This document shows, piece after piece, positions 17,956 through 27,691 of a stretch of 37,727 bases of DNA. Position 1 is the first letter of the stretch, and every line of letters begins with the position of its first letter. A program made the position numbers and the translations under genes. The stretch spans positions 1-37,727 of the forward strand of contig JASMGX010000010.1 in the NCBI GenBank assembly GCA_030751095.1, written 5' to 3'. The notes under the pieces are model-generated. The model saw only the letters and a program-made list of their open reading frames with translations. It did not search any database and was not told where the DNA came from. The stretch is from Pirellulales bacterium (GTDB lineage Bacteria > Planctomycetota > Planctomycetia > Pirellulales > UBA7805).

Positions 17956-20084
17956 ATTTCTGGGCGAGTGGGATCATTCCACGGCAAATTGATATGTGTT
18001 TGGTATCCGGCTGTCTTGAAAAACTGCTCAAGTTCGTGGACGCCCCAATCGACGACAAATTCTGTATGAAGTTCAATGCTGAACTGTTTCACCTCACGTA
18101 ACTGTTCAGGATCCATCGCGCGAAATACTTGCCATTCAGCTCCTTCACAATCGACCTTTAGCAAATCAATTATCCCGTCAACGCGACGCAGGAGATCTTG
18201 CATCGTGACTGATGCAACACGGGTAGCAGTCCCTGACTCGACTCTTCTTGCGTACACCGAGTTGGATTGTGGCTGTGCAGGAAACTCGTAGAACTCGACT
18301 CCGTTCGAATCCTGCCAAAGTGCCGCTGCCAGCAGGCGCACCTCGGATCCGACATCTTCTTTTGAGAGTCTGCGTTTTGCTTCGGTGATGGAGGCATCGC
18401 ATGGTTCGACTCCAATCACACGCCCGCCAAATCTTTTCACAAAAGGAATTGAGAATTCACCAAATTTGAAACCGACATCTACAATCGTGGGGCATTTTCC
18501 AAATAACTCTGACTTAAAGCGATGACCGCATAGCTCGCCAACACGGCTCGGGAGATGCGATTTCCACTGCAAGGTATCAGGCTGCAAGCGTCGATACAGA
18601 CTGCCAATCCGCCGTCGTAATTTTTTAAACGGTTCACACAATTGTAGATATCTAGAATATCGCACAGCGCGATTTAGTTGTCGCCGGATTTTTCTTGGCG
18701 ATTGATTCTTAAGTCGCCGAAAGTCACTGTCTCGAGCTAGCTTGCTGAATGCCGCGCCAAGATGTTCCGGGGCAATGAAGGTATCCAGTGTTCGAAAAGA
18801 ATACCCGACAGGATTAAAAGCTTTGACATGCACACCGTGATGGTGAGAAATCACTTCGTGAGGGCTGTAGGAGGGCAGACCAAATGCCTCTTCCATCATT
18901 CTCGCAAGAATCGCCTCGTTATTCATCACCTTGAGTGTGCGCGTATTCATTTGATTGGCAATACGATCAGCAATGGGTTTGACGAGATGGCCATATGTCG
19001 AGGGTTCAAAAAAGTGCACTCCTTGCATCTTCAAGTTGCCGGAAGAATCTCGTAGCGGTCGAACCACATTACTATATGGTTTTTGAATGTCTTGAGCGTG
19101 TCGCAGCCTGCTTTCCAACAACCACTTGTCTGTCAGAACCATATCCACATCGGTCATCAAGACCCCATCGTAATCTGCCCATTGTGGATCCCACATCAAC
19201 CAACGAAGCATTTTGCATGTCTGGTCGTCATAGCAACGTGCAGTCGTAAAGCGCGTGTACGGGAGTACTTCTGCGTCGATTCCAAGACGATTAACGATTT
19301 CATCCAACTGCCTCTGGCAGGCGGATACATCCTCTGCGGGTGCGTAGATGCGCACTGCTGGTGAACCTGGTAAATGGTGCGCCGAATAGGCCAAGAACGG
19401 CAAATATGCCGAGTAATTTTCTGTGCAAAATGCAGTAATCAGCAATTTGCTACGCAACTCTTTTTTTTGCCTCAGCCGATTTTCAAGATTACTCTGAAGA
19501 TCCCAATTGCGATCAGGTATGTAGTCAGTGTAACGCTTGACCAATATCTTATTATCGTGAAGAAACTGATCGTATGCATCTCGTCGGCTTTTCAAATGCG
19601 CGATTTTCGAAATGTTATCTTCATCACCGGGAGTGCCTAGAAAGAAATCAAAATGCATGTGCCAATTCGATTCAACAAGATCCCGATATACGGACCATTC
19701 GGCTCCCTCAATGTTCATCTTGAGGATATTGACTGCGTGACGACTCCAAAGTTGCCGATCAAGCCAGGAGGAAAAACGGCACACGGACACGGTATCGTAT
19801 CGTGACGGATCGACGTTGAACTTGTCGTCGTAGGGTGAATTCCCGACAGTATTTTTTGTTGCTTGGAACAGTTTTGCTTTCCCGTCTTTTTCACCAATTG
19901 CCAGAGGGTAAACATGGACATTCGGATACTTACGAAAACGGTGCTTGCAATGCGCAAACCACTTAGGATGTGGCTCAAAACCATGAATTACCCAGTCTTT
20001 CACGTGAAGCTTGCGCAAAGTGGCAATCATCATCGCTGTGACTTCACCTTCATTCATGCCGACATCGAACATTTGAACTTGCAT
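17925..20084 (-). CDS. Three-domain protein: FkbM-like methyltransferase - GT-A-like domain - FkbM methyltransferase
   Basis: N-terminal MFDVGMNEGEVTAMMIATL..IHGFEPHPKWFAHCKHRF..VNILKMNIEGAEWSVYRDL. Middle LLITAFCTENYSAYLPFLAYSAHHLPGSPAVRIYAP..DYDGVLMTDVDMVLTDKWLLESRL (DxD-like). C-terminal TIVDVGFKFGEFSIPFVKRFGGRVIGVEPCDASITEAKRRL..IDLLKVDCEGAEWQVFRAM. Confidence 0.8.
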   Translation of the reverse strand: MQVQMFDVGMNEGEVTAMMIATLRKLHVKDWVIHGFEPHPKWFAHCKHRFRKYPNVHVYPLAIGEKDGKAKLFQATKNTVGNSPYDDKFNVDPSRYDTVSVCRFSSWLDRQLWSRHAVNILKMNIEGAEWSVYRDLVESNWHMHFDFFLGTPGDEDNISKIAHLKSRRDAYDQFLHDNKILVKRYTDYIPDRNWDLQSNLENRLRQKKELRSKLLITAFCTENYSAYLPFLAYSAHHLPGSPAVRIYAPAEDVSACQRQLDEIVNRLGIDAEVLPYTRFTTARCYDDQTCKMLRWLMWDPQWADYDGVLMTDVDMVLTDKWLLESRLRHAQDIQKPYSNVVRPLRDSSGNLKMQGVHFFEPSTYGHLVKPIADRIANQMNTRTLKVMNNEAILARMMEEAFGLPSYSPHEVISHHHGVHVKAFNPVGYSFRTLDTFIAPEHLGAAFSKLARDSDFRRLKNQSPRKIRRQLNRAVRYSRYLQLCEPFKKLRRRIGSLYRRLQPDTLQWKSHLPSRVGELCGHRFKSELFGKCPTIVDVGFKFGEFSIPFVKRFGGRVIGVEPCDASITEAKRRLSKEDVGSEVRLLAAALWQDSNGVEFYEFPAQPQSNSVYARRVESGTATRVASVTMQDLLRRVDGIIDLLKVDCEGAEWQVFRAMDPEQLREVKQFSIELHTEFVVDWGVHELEQFFKTAGYQTHINLPWNDPTRPEIWGYRPCPQT

Positions 20085-20110
20085 CGTTTTTTATCGACCT
20101 CACAAATCAA

Positions 20111-21391
20111 CTAAATATTCTGCACAGGACGCCATTGCATCGGTGACATGACTCGACCTGCAAATTTCGTGTGCGGGTAAACCTGGCCGATCGATGAATC
20201 ATTCGTGACCTGCAATGCCATTGAGACCGGTGGCATACAATGTCGACCCCCTACTAAACCTGCGTGCAATTGAATTCTGTAGCCAACAGGGCCAAAAACG
20301 TTGGATGGAATCGTCCCGGTGACGAGATAATCTCCTGGATTCATCACACTCGGGATCGAATCGAGATCATCGTGAAAGGATCGGAAGATCAAAGTATCGG
20401 ACGGATCATAAACATCGAACCAGATTCGAAGACCTTTTACTTGTTCAAGAATGCGAAACTTAACGATCAGGTCGGTCGGATTGCCGTTAGAGATATAGAG
20501 CGATTGTTTTTTGCACTGTTCAATACGAACGTCAATAAGTTCAAACAAAGGATCGCCCGGAAGATCATTGACTTGTTGCTCAATTGAATCAAACCCCCCT
20601 GTCGGCACGATCGCATCTATGTATGTGTCGACCACACTTTGAGTATCACCATGCTTTGCAATACATCCTTTTTCAAGTAGCAAGGCACTGGTGCAGAGCC
20701 TCTGAATCGCTCCCATATTGTGACTCACAAATAGCACGGTTCTTCCACAACTAGTAACGTCTTTCATCTTTCCAAGGCATTTCCTTTGAAAAGCGCCATC
20801 TCCGACAGCGAGCACCTCATCGACGATCAATATCTCCGGATCGAGATGGGCAGCCACTGAAAAACCGAGCCGCACATGCATGCCATTCGAATAGTACTTG
20901 ACCCGGGTATCGAGAAAATCCTCGACCACAGCAAAGGAAACGATCTCATCAAATTTTCGGGAAATCTCCCGGCGGGTCATGCCAAGCACGGCACCGTTGA
21001 GAAAAATATTTTCCCGGCCCGTCAATTCAGGATGGAATCCCGTCCCGACTTCAAGCAGGCTACTGACCCGGCCACGAAGTCCGAATCGCCCGGATGTCGG
21101 TTCGGTAATGCGGGAAAGGATTTTCAAGAGTGTGCTTTTGCCCGCGCCATTGCGTCCGATGATTCCAAGAATCTCACCCTCTTTGACGTCAAACGATACA
21201 TCGCTGAGCGCCCAGAACGCGCCATTGCTCACCGAACGTTTGCTTTCGGAAGGTTTGGCCCGACAAACACTTCGGTGCAACACCCGCTTGAGGGAATTCT
21301 GCAACAACTCAGAAACGCGTTGGTATCGGGCTTGTGGCGCGATACTATATTTTTTTCCAAGATTTTCGACTTCAATAGAAATTTCGCTCAC
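20111..21391 (-). CDS. wzt: Polysaccharide ABC transporter ATP-binding protein with C-terminal extension (Wzt-like)
   Basis: GEILGIIGRNGAGKSTLLKILSRITEPTSGRFGLRGRVSSLLEVGTGFHPELTGRENIFLNGAVLGM; LDPEILIVDEVLAVGD. About 160 aa C-terminal region after the ABC domain, as in Wzt proteins with a carbohydrate-binding domain. Confidence 0.92.
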   Translation of the reverse strand: MSEISIEVENLGKKYSIAPQARYQRVSELLQNSLKRVLHRSVCRAKPSESKRSVSNGAFWALSDVSFDVKEGEILGIIGRNGAGKSTLLKILSRITEPTSGRFGLRGRVSSLLEVGTGFHPELTGRENIFLNGAVLGMTRREISRKFDEIVSFAVVEDFLDTRVKYYSNGMHVRLGFSVAAHLDPEILIVDEVLAVGDGAFQRKCLGKMKDVTSCGRTVLFVSHNMGAIQRLCTSALLLEKGCIAKHGDTQSVVDTYIDAIVPTGGFDSIEQQVNDLPGDPLFELIDVRIEQCKKQSLYISNGNPTDLIVKFRILEQVKGLRIWFDVYDPSDTLIFRSFHDDLDSIPSVMNPGDYLVTGTIPSNVFGPVGYRIQLHAGLVGGRHCMPPVSMALQVTNDSSIGQVYPHTKFAGRVMSPMQWRPVQNI

Positions 21392-21415
21392 AAGGCAAGA
21401 ATCCTTTCCTGCACA

Positions 21416-22375
21416 TTAAATACGGTCCGCGAAGGAACGCTCTGTATGTCGAAAATAAATCAATCCGCCGATCAGAATCGCCAATAGTATGGTGAAGCTA
21501 ACACCCATCATTTCCCAGGGAGGCATGCTTTTTCCCAGCAGCGCCCAGCGAAAACCTTCCAAAACCCCTACCATCGGATTCAATGCGTAGAGCGGCTGCC
21601 ACTGCTTCGGAATCACACTCGCTGTTTCGTAGACGACCGGCGAGAGGAAGAATCCAACCTGGATTAAGAACGGCACAACAAAACCAACATCCCTGTAAAT
21701 GGCATTGAGTGCAGAGAGCCAGATCCCCACCGCCAAGGACGTAAGCGCAGCAAGGGCAATAAACAGAGGCAGTGTCACAATATGCCAGGAGGGGAAAATA
21801 CCATACCAGGCCATCAAGCCAACAAGAACCAACATCGCAAAGAGCAAATCAACGATTCCCACCACGATGGTCGATAGCGGCAGGGCGAGCCGCGGAAAAT
21901 AGATCTTTGTGATCATGTTGCGATTCGTGACGAGGCTATTGCTGCACCCAGTCACCGTTGTGGAAAACAATTGCCAGCCCAGCAAACCACAAAATGCAAC
22001 AACGGCATAGGGAACGGCACCCACTATCGGCATATGGCCCATGAGATGAAAGAGCGTGGCAAAAACCAGCATCATGGTAAGCGGTTGCAATATCGCCCAC
22101 GCCACCCCGATCAGGGTCTGCCGGTAACGGACCTTCAAGTCGCGCAAGCCAAGGATCCAGATCGTTTCTCGATAACGCCATAATTCTGCAACATCGACGA
22201 TCCTAAATCGCGACCGACCTTCATAATAGCGCATCGGTAACGTGGCCTGGGCACCCTTATTCGAGTGCGCGGCGGTCTCCCCGGACGGGGGAGAATCAAG
22301 CGTATTTGGACACGTAGACACGAAACATCGATCTAAAAACGAGTTGCACGTACTAAGCGGCAGAGAGCCAGACAT
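21416..22375 (-). CDS. wzm: ABC-2 type polysaccharide export permease (Wzm-like)
   Basis: ELWRYRETIWILGLRDLKVRYRQTLIGVAWAILQPLTMMLVFATLFHLMG; FLIQVGFFLSPVVYE; LNPMVGVLEGFRWALLG. An internal ATG at about 22234 (MRYYEGRSRFR) may be the true start. Confidence 0.92.
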   Translation of the reverse strand: MSGSLPLSTCNSFLDRCFVSTCPNTLDSPPSGETAAHSNKGAQATLPMRYYEGRSRFRIVDVAELWRYRETIWILGLRDLKVRYRQTLIGVAWAILQPLTMMLVFATLFHLMGHMPIVGAVPYAVVAFCGLLGWQLFSTTVTGCSNSLVTNRNMITKIYFPRLALPLSTIVVGIVDLLFAMLVLVGLMAWYGIFPSWHIVTLPLFIALAALTSLAVGIWLSALNAIYRDVGFVVPFLIQVGFFLSPVVYETASVIPKQWQPLYALNPMVGVLEGFRWALLGKSMPPWEMMGVSFTILLAILIGGLIYFRHTERSFADRI

Positions 22376-22565
22376 ACCGCTTCCCGTCAGGCGGAGCCAT
22401 CACGATCTCAATGACCAATGGCTGCGGCAAAGAACAAACTCGCTACCGAGAAACGCGAGTCTAATCGTTAGCGGGTCTGGCGAACAAGATAAATCGCTGC
22501 AACCGGCGAAGGTGATGCCAACGCATGCAGTGCTAGCAGCAATGGTGGAGAAACGACTGCCCGGG

Positions 22566-25277
22566 TTAATTGAACTTTTTCCGAGGTAAGGAGACTTCTG
22601 CATCCCGGTTCGATCTGGCGATGCGTTGCTTCACCGCCTTCGCCAGTAGCGTTCTTGCTTTATGTGAATCTGGATTACGGGAGACGCACCAGCGAAGATG
22701 GGCTTCAGCATCTGCGAATTGTTCGAGTTGGATTAATAGTGTCGCCAACTGCATACGAACATCGAACCGACCTGAGTTACACCCCAGCGCACGCATTGCA
22801 CAAGACGCCGCTTTTTCAATCTCTTCAACACGCGAATAGGCTGTACTAAGGGTGTACCAGGTATCACAAAGATCCATCGAGTCTGCCTGCTGCTGAGCAA
22901 GCGCATAAAAATAATCGCAAACACTCTTTAATTGGGCAGTATTGCCCAACTGGGTATATTGATAAACGAACAATGGCCAGTCCTTTAGTTGAGGCTCCAG
23001 TATTTCAATCAACGCCTCTGCGGGAATGCGACTACTCAGGAGATAGAGAATGGCCTTCTTATTTTCGATCCCACATTGGAATGACTGTTTCCAATAAGCG
23101 ATCGCACCGGCAACATCACCCGCGACCGCCGCTTCTTTTCCTGCCATCAACAACACACTCCCGTCATGAGGCCTCACAAGCAGCGCCTGTTCGATATATC
23201 TTGATTTATCAAGATCTGTTCCGCCTTCTAAGAAACAGAGCTCCGCAAGAAAAAGATATCCTTCCCCTTGCAAAGGACATTGAGCGACCGATTGGTGTGC
23301 GTGCCACAAAGCCCGATCAAGAAGATTGCGATGATCACCGATAGCGCGATCGAGCCATTCGTTGAGTGCTGAACGCGACGGAAACTCAGACGCAATGGCA
23401 GCATCTCGAATCTGTCCCACATCCATAGGGTTTTTACTACTGCGCTGCTGGATCTGAAATTGCTGAAGGTAGATTGCCGCAAGGCGAAGATTGACCCGGG
23501 CATTGCCAATATGCTTCATTGAATAGGCTCGCAATGCCTGCTCCAGATTGTTGTCTAAAACATCGGACACTCGCTGAAGCTCTAATTGTTTCTGTGGATC
23601 ATTTGAAAACAATTTTTTCTCTTGCTCGATCGCAGTACGTTCTGTTGCATATTTCTGATAGCGGTCCCAATGAGCCGAAGCCACCGCAGGATCCCAAAAT
23701 ATGCTGACCATCCAGATGCCAACCACTGCAATCACCGGTGTTGCAAACAGCCAGGCCACACGAGGGACGGGATACCGCGACGGCTCCCGTTTAGAGTCTC
23801 CGCTCAATTGATATAACCGGCATGCGAGAGCGCACAGCACCACGGTCCACGACATACAAGCTGGTATGGACCAAACGAAATCGACTAACGAATGCACCGC
23901 ACTCGCCATCAAGGCCGCTGCTACAGCACCCACACAAGCAACTTCTGTCAATCTTTTTTGTCTTCTCAATGCCACCACACACCAGAACAGACAAAGACCG
24001 ACTGCTATGCATAAGAACGATAATCCCGCCAAACCTGTTTCGGAAGCGATTTGCAGATAGCCATTTTCTGCATGAGAAAACTCTACCGTATAAATATCTG
24101 GCAGAAACATTTTGTAATATTCTCGATGGGCTCCCACTCCATGACCGAACCACGGACTTTGCGTGAAAGCATTCCAATTCGCCTCCCAGAGTTCCATCCG
24201 AAGCCGCCCGGACTCGATACTATCGAGCGACATTTCCTGGACTTTATCCCACCGCTCACCAATTTGCTCTGCACCATGGATGGCAAACACCGTGATGCCA
24301 ATCAAAGCAAATACCAGGAGACTCATTGCGTGACGACGATCGAGAATTTTTGCCCATCCGTAAATGATACCTATGGTTGCCAACGCCGCTGCTAGTGCCA
24401 GTGCACCTCCTCTGGAAGTAGCTAGGATCGCGGTAAACCCTACGATACCTACCGCGATGCCAATGATGACTGTGAATACTGGACTCTCAAAAGGTTTGTT
24501 GCGCAGTCCAAAGACATTTTTCTCTCTCGGGTGTCTCTGTTTCCTACCATAGATTTTCATCCGATTGACAAAACACCAGATTAGCGGCCCCATTCCTAGC
24601 GCCAACAGGTGGACAAAGTGGTTGCGATTGCTAAATGGACCTTGGATATAAATCGCTTTTCGTTCGGGATGTTCATACGTCCAGAGAATTTTGCCATTTG
24701 TTGTCAGATACTGGGCTAAACCAAGAATCGCCATGCCAACTGTTGCCAATGCAATCCACGTCAAGAGTTTCTTCACATCTGCCAGGGATTGCACGCGCTG
24801 CACAACAACCACAAAAGTAAGTCCATACGCCACAAGCAGGGCAAGCCTCTGAATGGTCATGCCCGGATACATTGAGATTGTATTCCAACTTCCCAAATTG
24901 GCCTCTGTACCATCTGCCACCGACCATAACGGCAGTAGCGACTGCGTATTTGGTGAGAGTTGAGCGATGAAGTCGGCAGGCAGAGGAAAGATCTGAAAGA
25001 GGAGCAACAAGATGCCGCCAATAAATAGCCAATGTGCTGCGGAAGGTCGCCACAATGGCTCTCGCAATAAACATTGTCTTGAAAACCAAGCCACGCTCAT
25101 CACCGCAACAACAGACACAAAAACGAGACATCCCGTCGGATGTCGCCCACCGAGAACAAGAGGCGCGACAAAAAGAATGGCCAACAGACACAGGTCGACT
25201 AGATGCAGCAAGTGGCTTGGCAGGCCCGCATCTTGCGTTTCATATTTTGCAGATACCGGAGACACAGACAGTCTCAC
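22566..25277 (-). CDS. O-antigen ligase / polymerase family membrane protein with C-terminal TPR-like region
   Basis: Polytopic N-terminal half with FGHGVGAHREYYKMFLPDIYTVEFSHAENGYLQIASETGLAGLSFL (Wzy_C/WaaL-type signature). C-terminal half has alpha-helical repeats (RPHDGSVLLMAGKEAAVAGDVAGAIAYWKQSFQ..). Confidence 0.85.
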   Translation of the reverse strand: MRLSVSPVSAKYETQDAGLPSHLLHLVDLCLLAILFVAPLVLGGRHPTGCLVFVSVVAVMSVAWFSRQCLLREPLWRPSAAHWLFIGGILLLLFQIFPLPADFIAQLSPNTQSLLPLWSVADGTEANLGSWNTISMYPGMTIQRLALLVAYGLTFVVVVQRVQSLADVKKLLTWIALATVGMAILGLAQYLTTNGKILWTYEHPERKAIYIQGPFSNRNHFVHLLALGMGPLIWCFVNRMKIYGRKQRHPREKNVFGLRNKPFESPVFTVIIGIAVGIVGFTAILATSRGGALALAAALATIGIIYGWAKILDRRHAMSLLVFALIGITVFAIHGAEQIGERWDKVQEMSLDSIESGRLRMELWEANWNAFTQSPWFGHGVGAHREYYKMFLPDIYTVEFSHAENGYLQIASETGLAGLSFLCIAVGLCLFWCVVALRRQKRLTEVACVGAVAAALMASAVHSLVDFVWSIPACMSWTVVLCALACRLYQLSGDSKREPSRYPVPRVAWLFATPVIAVVGIWMVSIFWDPAVASAHWDRYQKYATERTAIEQEKKLFSNDPQKQLELQRVSDVLDNNLEQALRAYSMKHIGNARVNLRLAAIYLQQFQIQQRSSKNPMDVGQIRDAAIASEFPSRSALNEWLDRAIGDHRNLLDRALWHAHQSVAQCPLQGEGYLFLAELCFLEGGTDLDKSRYIEQALLVRPHDGSVLLMAGKEAAVAGDVAGAIAYWKQSFQCGIENKKAILYLLSSRIPAEALIEILEPQLKDWPLFVYQYTQLGNTAQLKSVCDYFYALAQQQADSMDLCDTWYTLSTAYSRVEEIEKAASCAMRALGCNSGRFDVRMQLATLLIQLEQFADAEAHLRWCVSRNPDSHKARTLLAKAVKQRIARSNRDAEVSLPRKKFN

Positions 25278-25337
25278 TTTATTTTCTGGAATCTAAAATT
25301 TTAATCAACCATCGGCTTTTTTTGAAATGATCCCTAA

Positions 25338-27668
25338 CTATGCCGCACGTCGAGGAGTTTGCAGGTCGGTTTGCTGAGCACCAGTTGTTGAATCCTCACC
25401 AGCAAAATCAATGGCAGGATATGCATCTTCACCATTTTCCTCATCGCTCAAACTGTAGCCGTAACCGTAACCATAGCCATGCTCGTCATCAAAGTTGTAC
25501 CCTTTTCCATTTTCAGAATTGACGCAATTGGCAACAATTCCAAATAGATGGATACCCATGCCGGTGAGGCTTTCCACAGCGCGGTGGACCAAGCGTCGAC
25601 GATTTTTTTCAGGGCGTACAACGAGCACAACACCATCGACAATCCGCCCGATGATCAGGGCATCACTTGCTACTAAGACAGGAGGACAATCGATGAGGAT
25701 CTGTTCGTATTGCGTTTCTGCCCAAGCCAGCAAATCTTCCATCCTATCACTCGAGAGCAACTCAGACGGATGCTGTCGTCGCGGCCCAGCAGGCAATATA
25801 TCGAGCTGAGGCATACTGGTCGGAAGGACGCACTCATTGACCAACTCTTTGAGATTCTGCTCGGAATACAAAACATCCGAAAGCCCCGATTGTCCCTTCA
25901 GATCGAGTAATTTCGTTAGGCCGGGACGTCGCAAGTCGGCATCAATCAGCAACGTCTTCTTTTCGGACTGTGCGTAGACTACAGCCAGATTCGAAATCAC
26001 CGTTGTCTTTCCATCCCCCGGTTCCGCACTGGTGAAGCAAACACGACTTGATTCATTCTCTGAGAGTGCCAAAGAGGTTCTCAGCGTCCGGAATGATTCG
26101 GCTTCGACTGAGTCCGGAGAGGTGTTGGATTGCAACACGTCCATACCAGCTTCAGAAACTGGAGGCAACTCTCTTATCATCGCTAAGAGTTGTTGTCCAA
26201 GCCGTTTGCTTAGCTCGTCCGGAGAACGAAAACGATCATCAATGATGTCTTGGACGTAAACAATCCCGCATCCGATGCTCAAGGTTGCCAGAAGACATAA
26301 AAAGACCACTCGCGAGAGCTTTGGTGAGACAATTTTGTCAGACGCAGTCGCTTCCTTAACAATCGTCGCTCGAATTTCACCACTTCCTTGCCGTAAGTCA
26401 ACACCGGCAATTTTCTCGACGAGAGCCTCGTGAAGTTTCCGCAACCTCTGCACATGCTGGCTGAGCATATTGTGATGTGCTGTATCCCGCTCATGCAATA
26501 CTGCCTGTTCACGGGCATCATCGAGTGAATCGCGCAATGCCGCTTCTTTCTGCATCGATTTATTCAACTCTTGCTGTACCATTTGGACCAGCATGGGACC
26601 GAGTTGGGTCGCCTCCAATTCATCGAATGAACTTCGAACCGTTTCTTTGTATTCCACAAGATAGTCTCGGGTGGCTTGCATGCGATTCTGCAACTCGATA
26701 ACACGCGGATGTGCTGGACCAAAGTCGTTAGCTAATGATTGTAATTCTGCCTTGTCTTTTAGGAGTCCCCGCTCCAACTCGATTCGAAGACGAGCTTCAT
26801 CCCTGTTGAATCCAAGGCCTGTCATCAAAAGTTCGCGACCGATCGTCTCTTCAACAGCCATCGCATATTGCTTGAGATCTTCACCACGACTGATTGCACG
26901 CTGGATTGCCATAATCATGGACTCGTGCGTCAATCGTTCTTTCTGTGCGTCAACCAATGCTTCGTTCAGGCTAACGACTGTTTGAATCAGAGGGTGAACA
27001 ATGTGGCTGCCTTCATCGATGGTAAAATCGCCAACTGCCAACCGTGCCGACAGTAATGCTGCTTCCTTTTCAGCTAATTCTTCCGCAATCTTGTCTTTTT
27101 CCTGAGTCATCACATTTAGGATTTTTTCCGTGGCTCCCTTGTGGGTACTATCTACAAAATCCAAATAGGATTGAATGATCGCCTGAACGACTGCTACGGC
27201 GATCTGCGGATCTTTCGAAAAATATTCCAGGTTTAAAACGGTGGTATTCCGTACAACATTCGTGTTCACTTTACGCGCCAAGACGTGATACCAGGAATCG
27301 AGAGGAACACCTGCAAACTCGGACAGACAGACATTCGGAAGATAGGCAATTGCTCCCGCCAAAACGGGCTGACTAACAATGAGTTGCTGGTGGGTTGGCA
27401 TGAGGCGTTGACCGGCCATATTCACGCCGAGAGAATTTTCGGATGCGTCAAGACCTGATCGAACAATCAGAATGGATGCACTTGCCTTGTAGTACTTTGT
27501 TGCTGTCAACGCATACCATACCCCGATGATGCCAACAACAATCGCTGTGGCAAACACAGTGCTCTTGCGATACCAGATGACCCGCAGAAAACGGAGTATC
27601 TGATGCACTGATCCCGCCGCATTGGTGACCGGCGAACCGTAGGCTTCATTGATGTATTCAGCAGACAT
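25338..27668 (-). CDS. Polysaccharide biosynthesis tyrosine autokinase (Wzz chain-length domain + BY-kinase)
   Basis: N-terminal Wzz-like TM and coiled-coil region; Walker A FTSAEPGDGKTTVISNLAVVYAQ; Walker A' TLLIDADLRRPGLTKLL; Walker B ILIDCPPVLVASDALII; C-terminal Tyr-rich tail HGYGYGYGYSL. Confidence 0.95.
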   Translation of the reverse strand: MSAEYINEAYGSPVTNAAGSVHQILRFLRVIWYRKSTVFATAIVVGIIGVWYALTATKYYKASASILIVRSGLDASENSLGVNMAGQRLMPTHQQLIVSQPVLAGAIAYLPNVCLSEFAGVPLDSWYHVLARKVNTNVVRNTTVLNLEYFSKDPQIAVAVVQAIIQSYLDFVDSTHKGATEKILNVMTQEKDKIAEELAEKEAALLSARLAVGDFTIDEGSHIVHPLIQTVVSLNEALVDAQKERLTHESMIMAIQRAISRGEDLKQYAMAVEETIGRELLMTGLGFNRDEARLRIELERGLLKDKAELQSLANDFGPAHPRVIELQNRMQATRDYLVEYKETVRSSFDELEATQLGPMLVQMVQQELNKSMQKEAALRDSLDDAREQAVLHERDTAHHNMLSQHVQRLRKLHEALVEKIAGVDLRQGSGEIRATIVKEATASDKIVSPKLSRVVFLCLLATLSIGCGIVYVQDIIDDRFRSPDELSKRLGQQLLAMIRELPPVSEAGMDVLQSNTSPDSVEAESFRTLRTSLALSENESSRVCFTSAEPGDGKTTVISNLAVVYAQSEKKTLLIDADLRRPGLTKLLDLKGQSGLSDVLYSEQNLKELVNECVLPTSMPQLDILPAGPRRQHPSELLSSDRMEDLLAWAETQYEQILIDCPPVLVASDALIIGRIVDGVVLVVRPEKNRRRLVHRAVESLTGMGIHLFGIVANCVNSENGKGYNFDDEHGYGYGYGYSLSDEENGEDAYPAIDFAGEDSTTGAQQTDLQTPRRAA

Positions 27669-27691
27669 CGACCGCCAATCCTTGATACGAT

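Noticed and set aside
20876-21487. 203-aa plus-strand ORF
   Set aside because: Antisense to wzt; shadow ORF.
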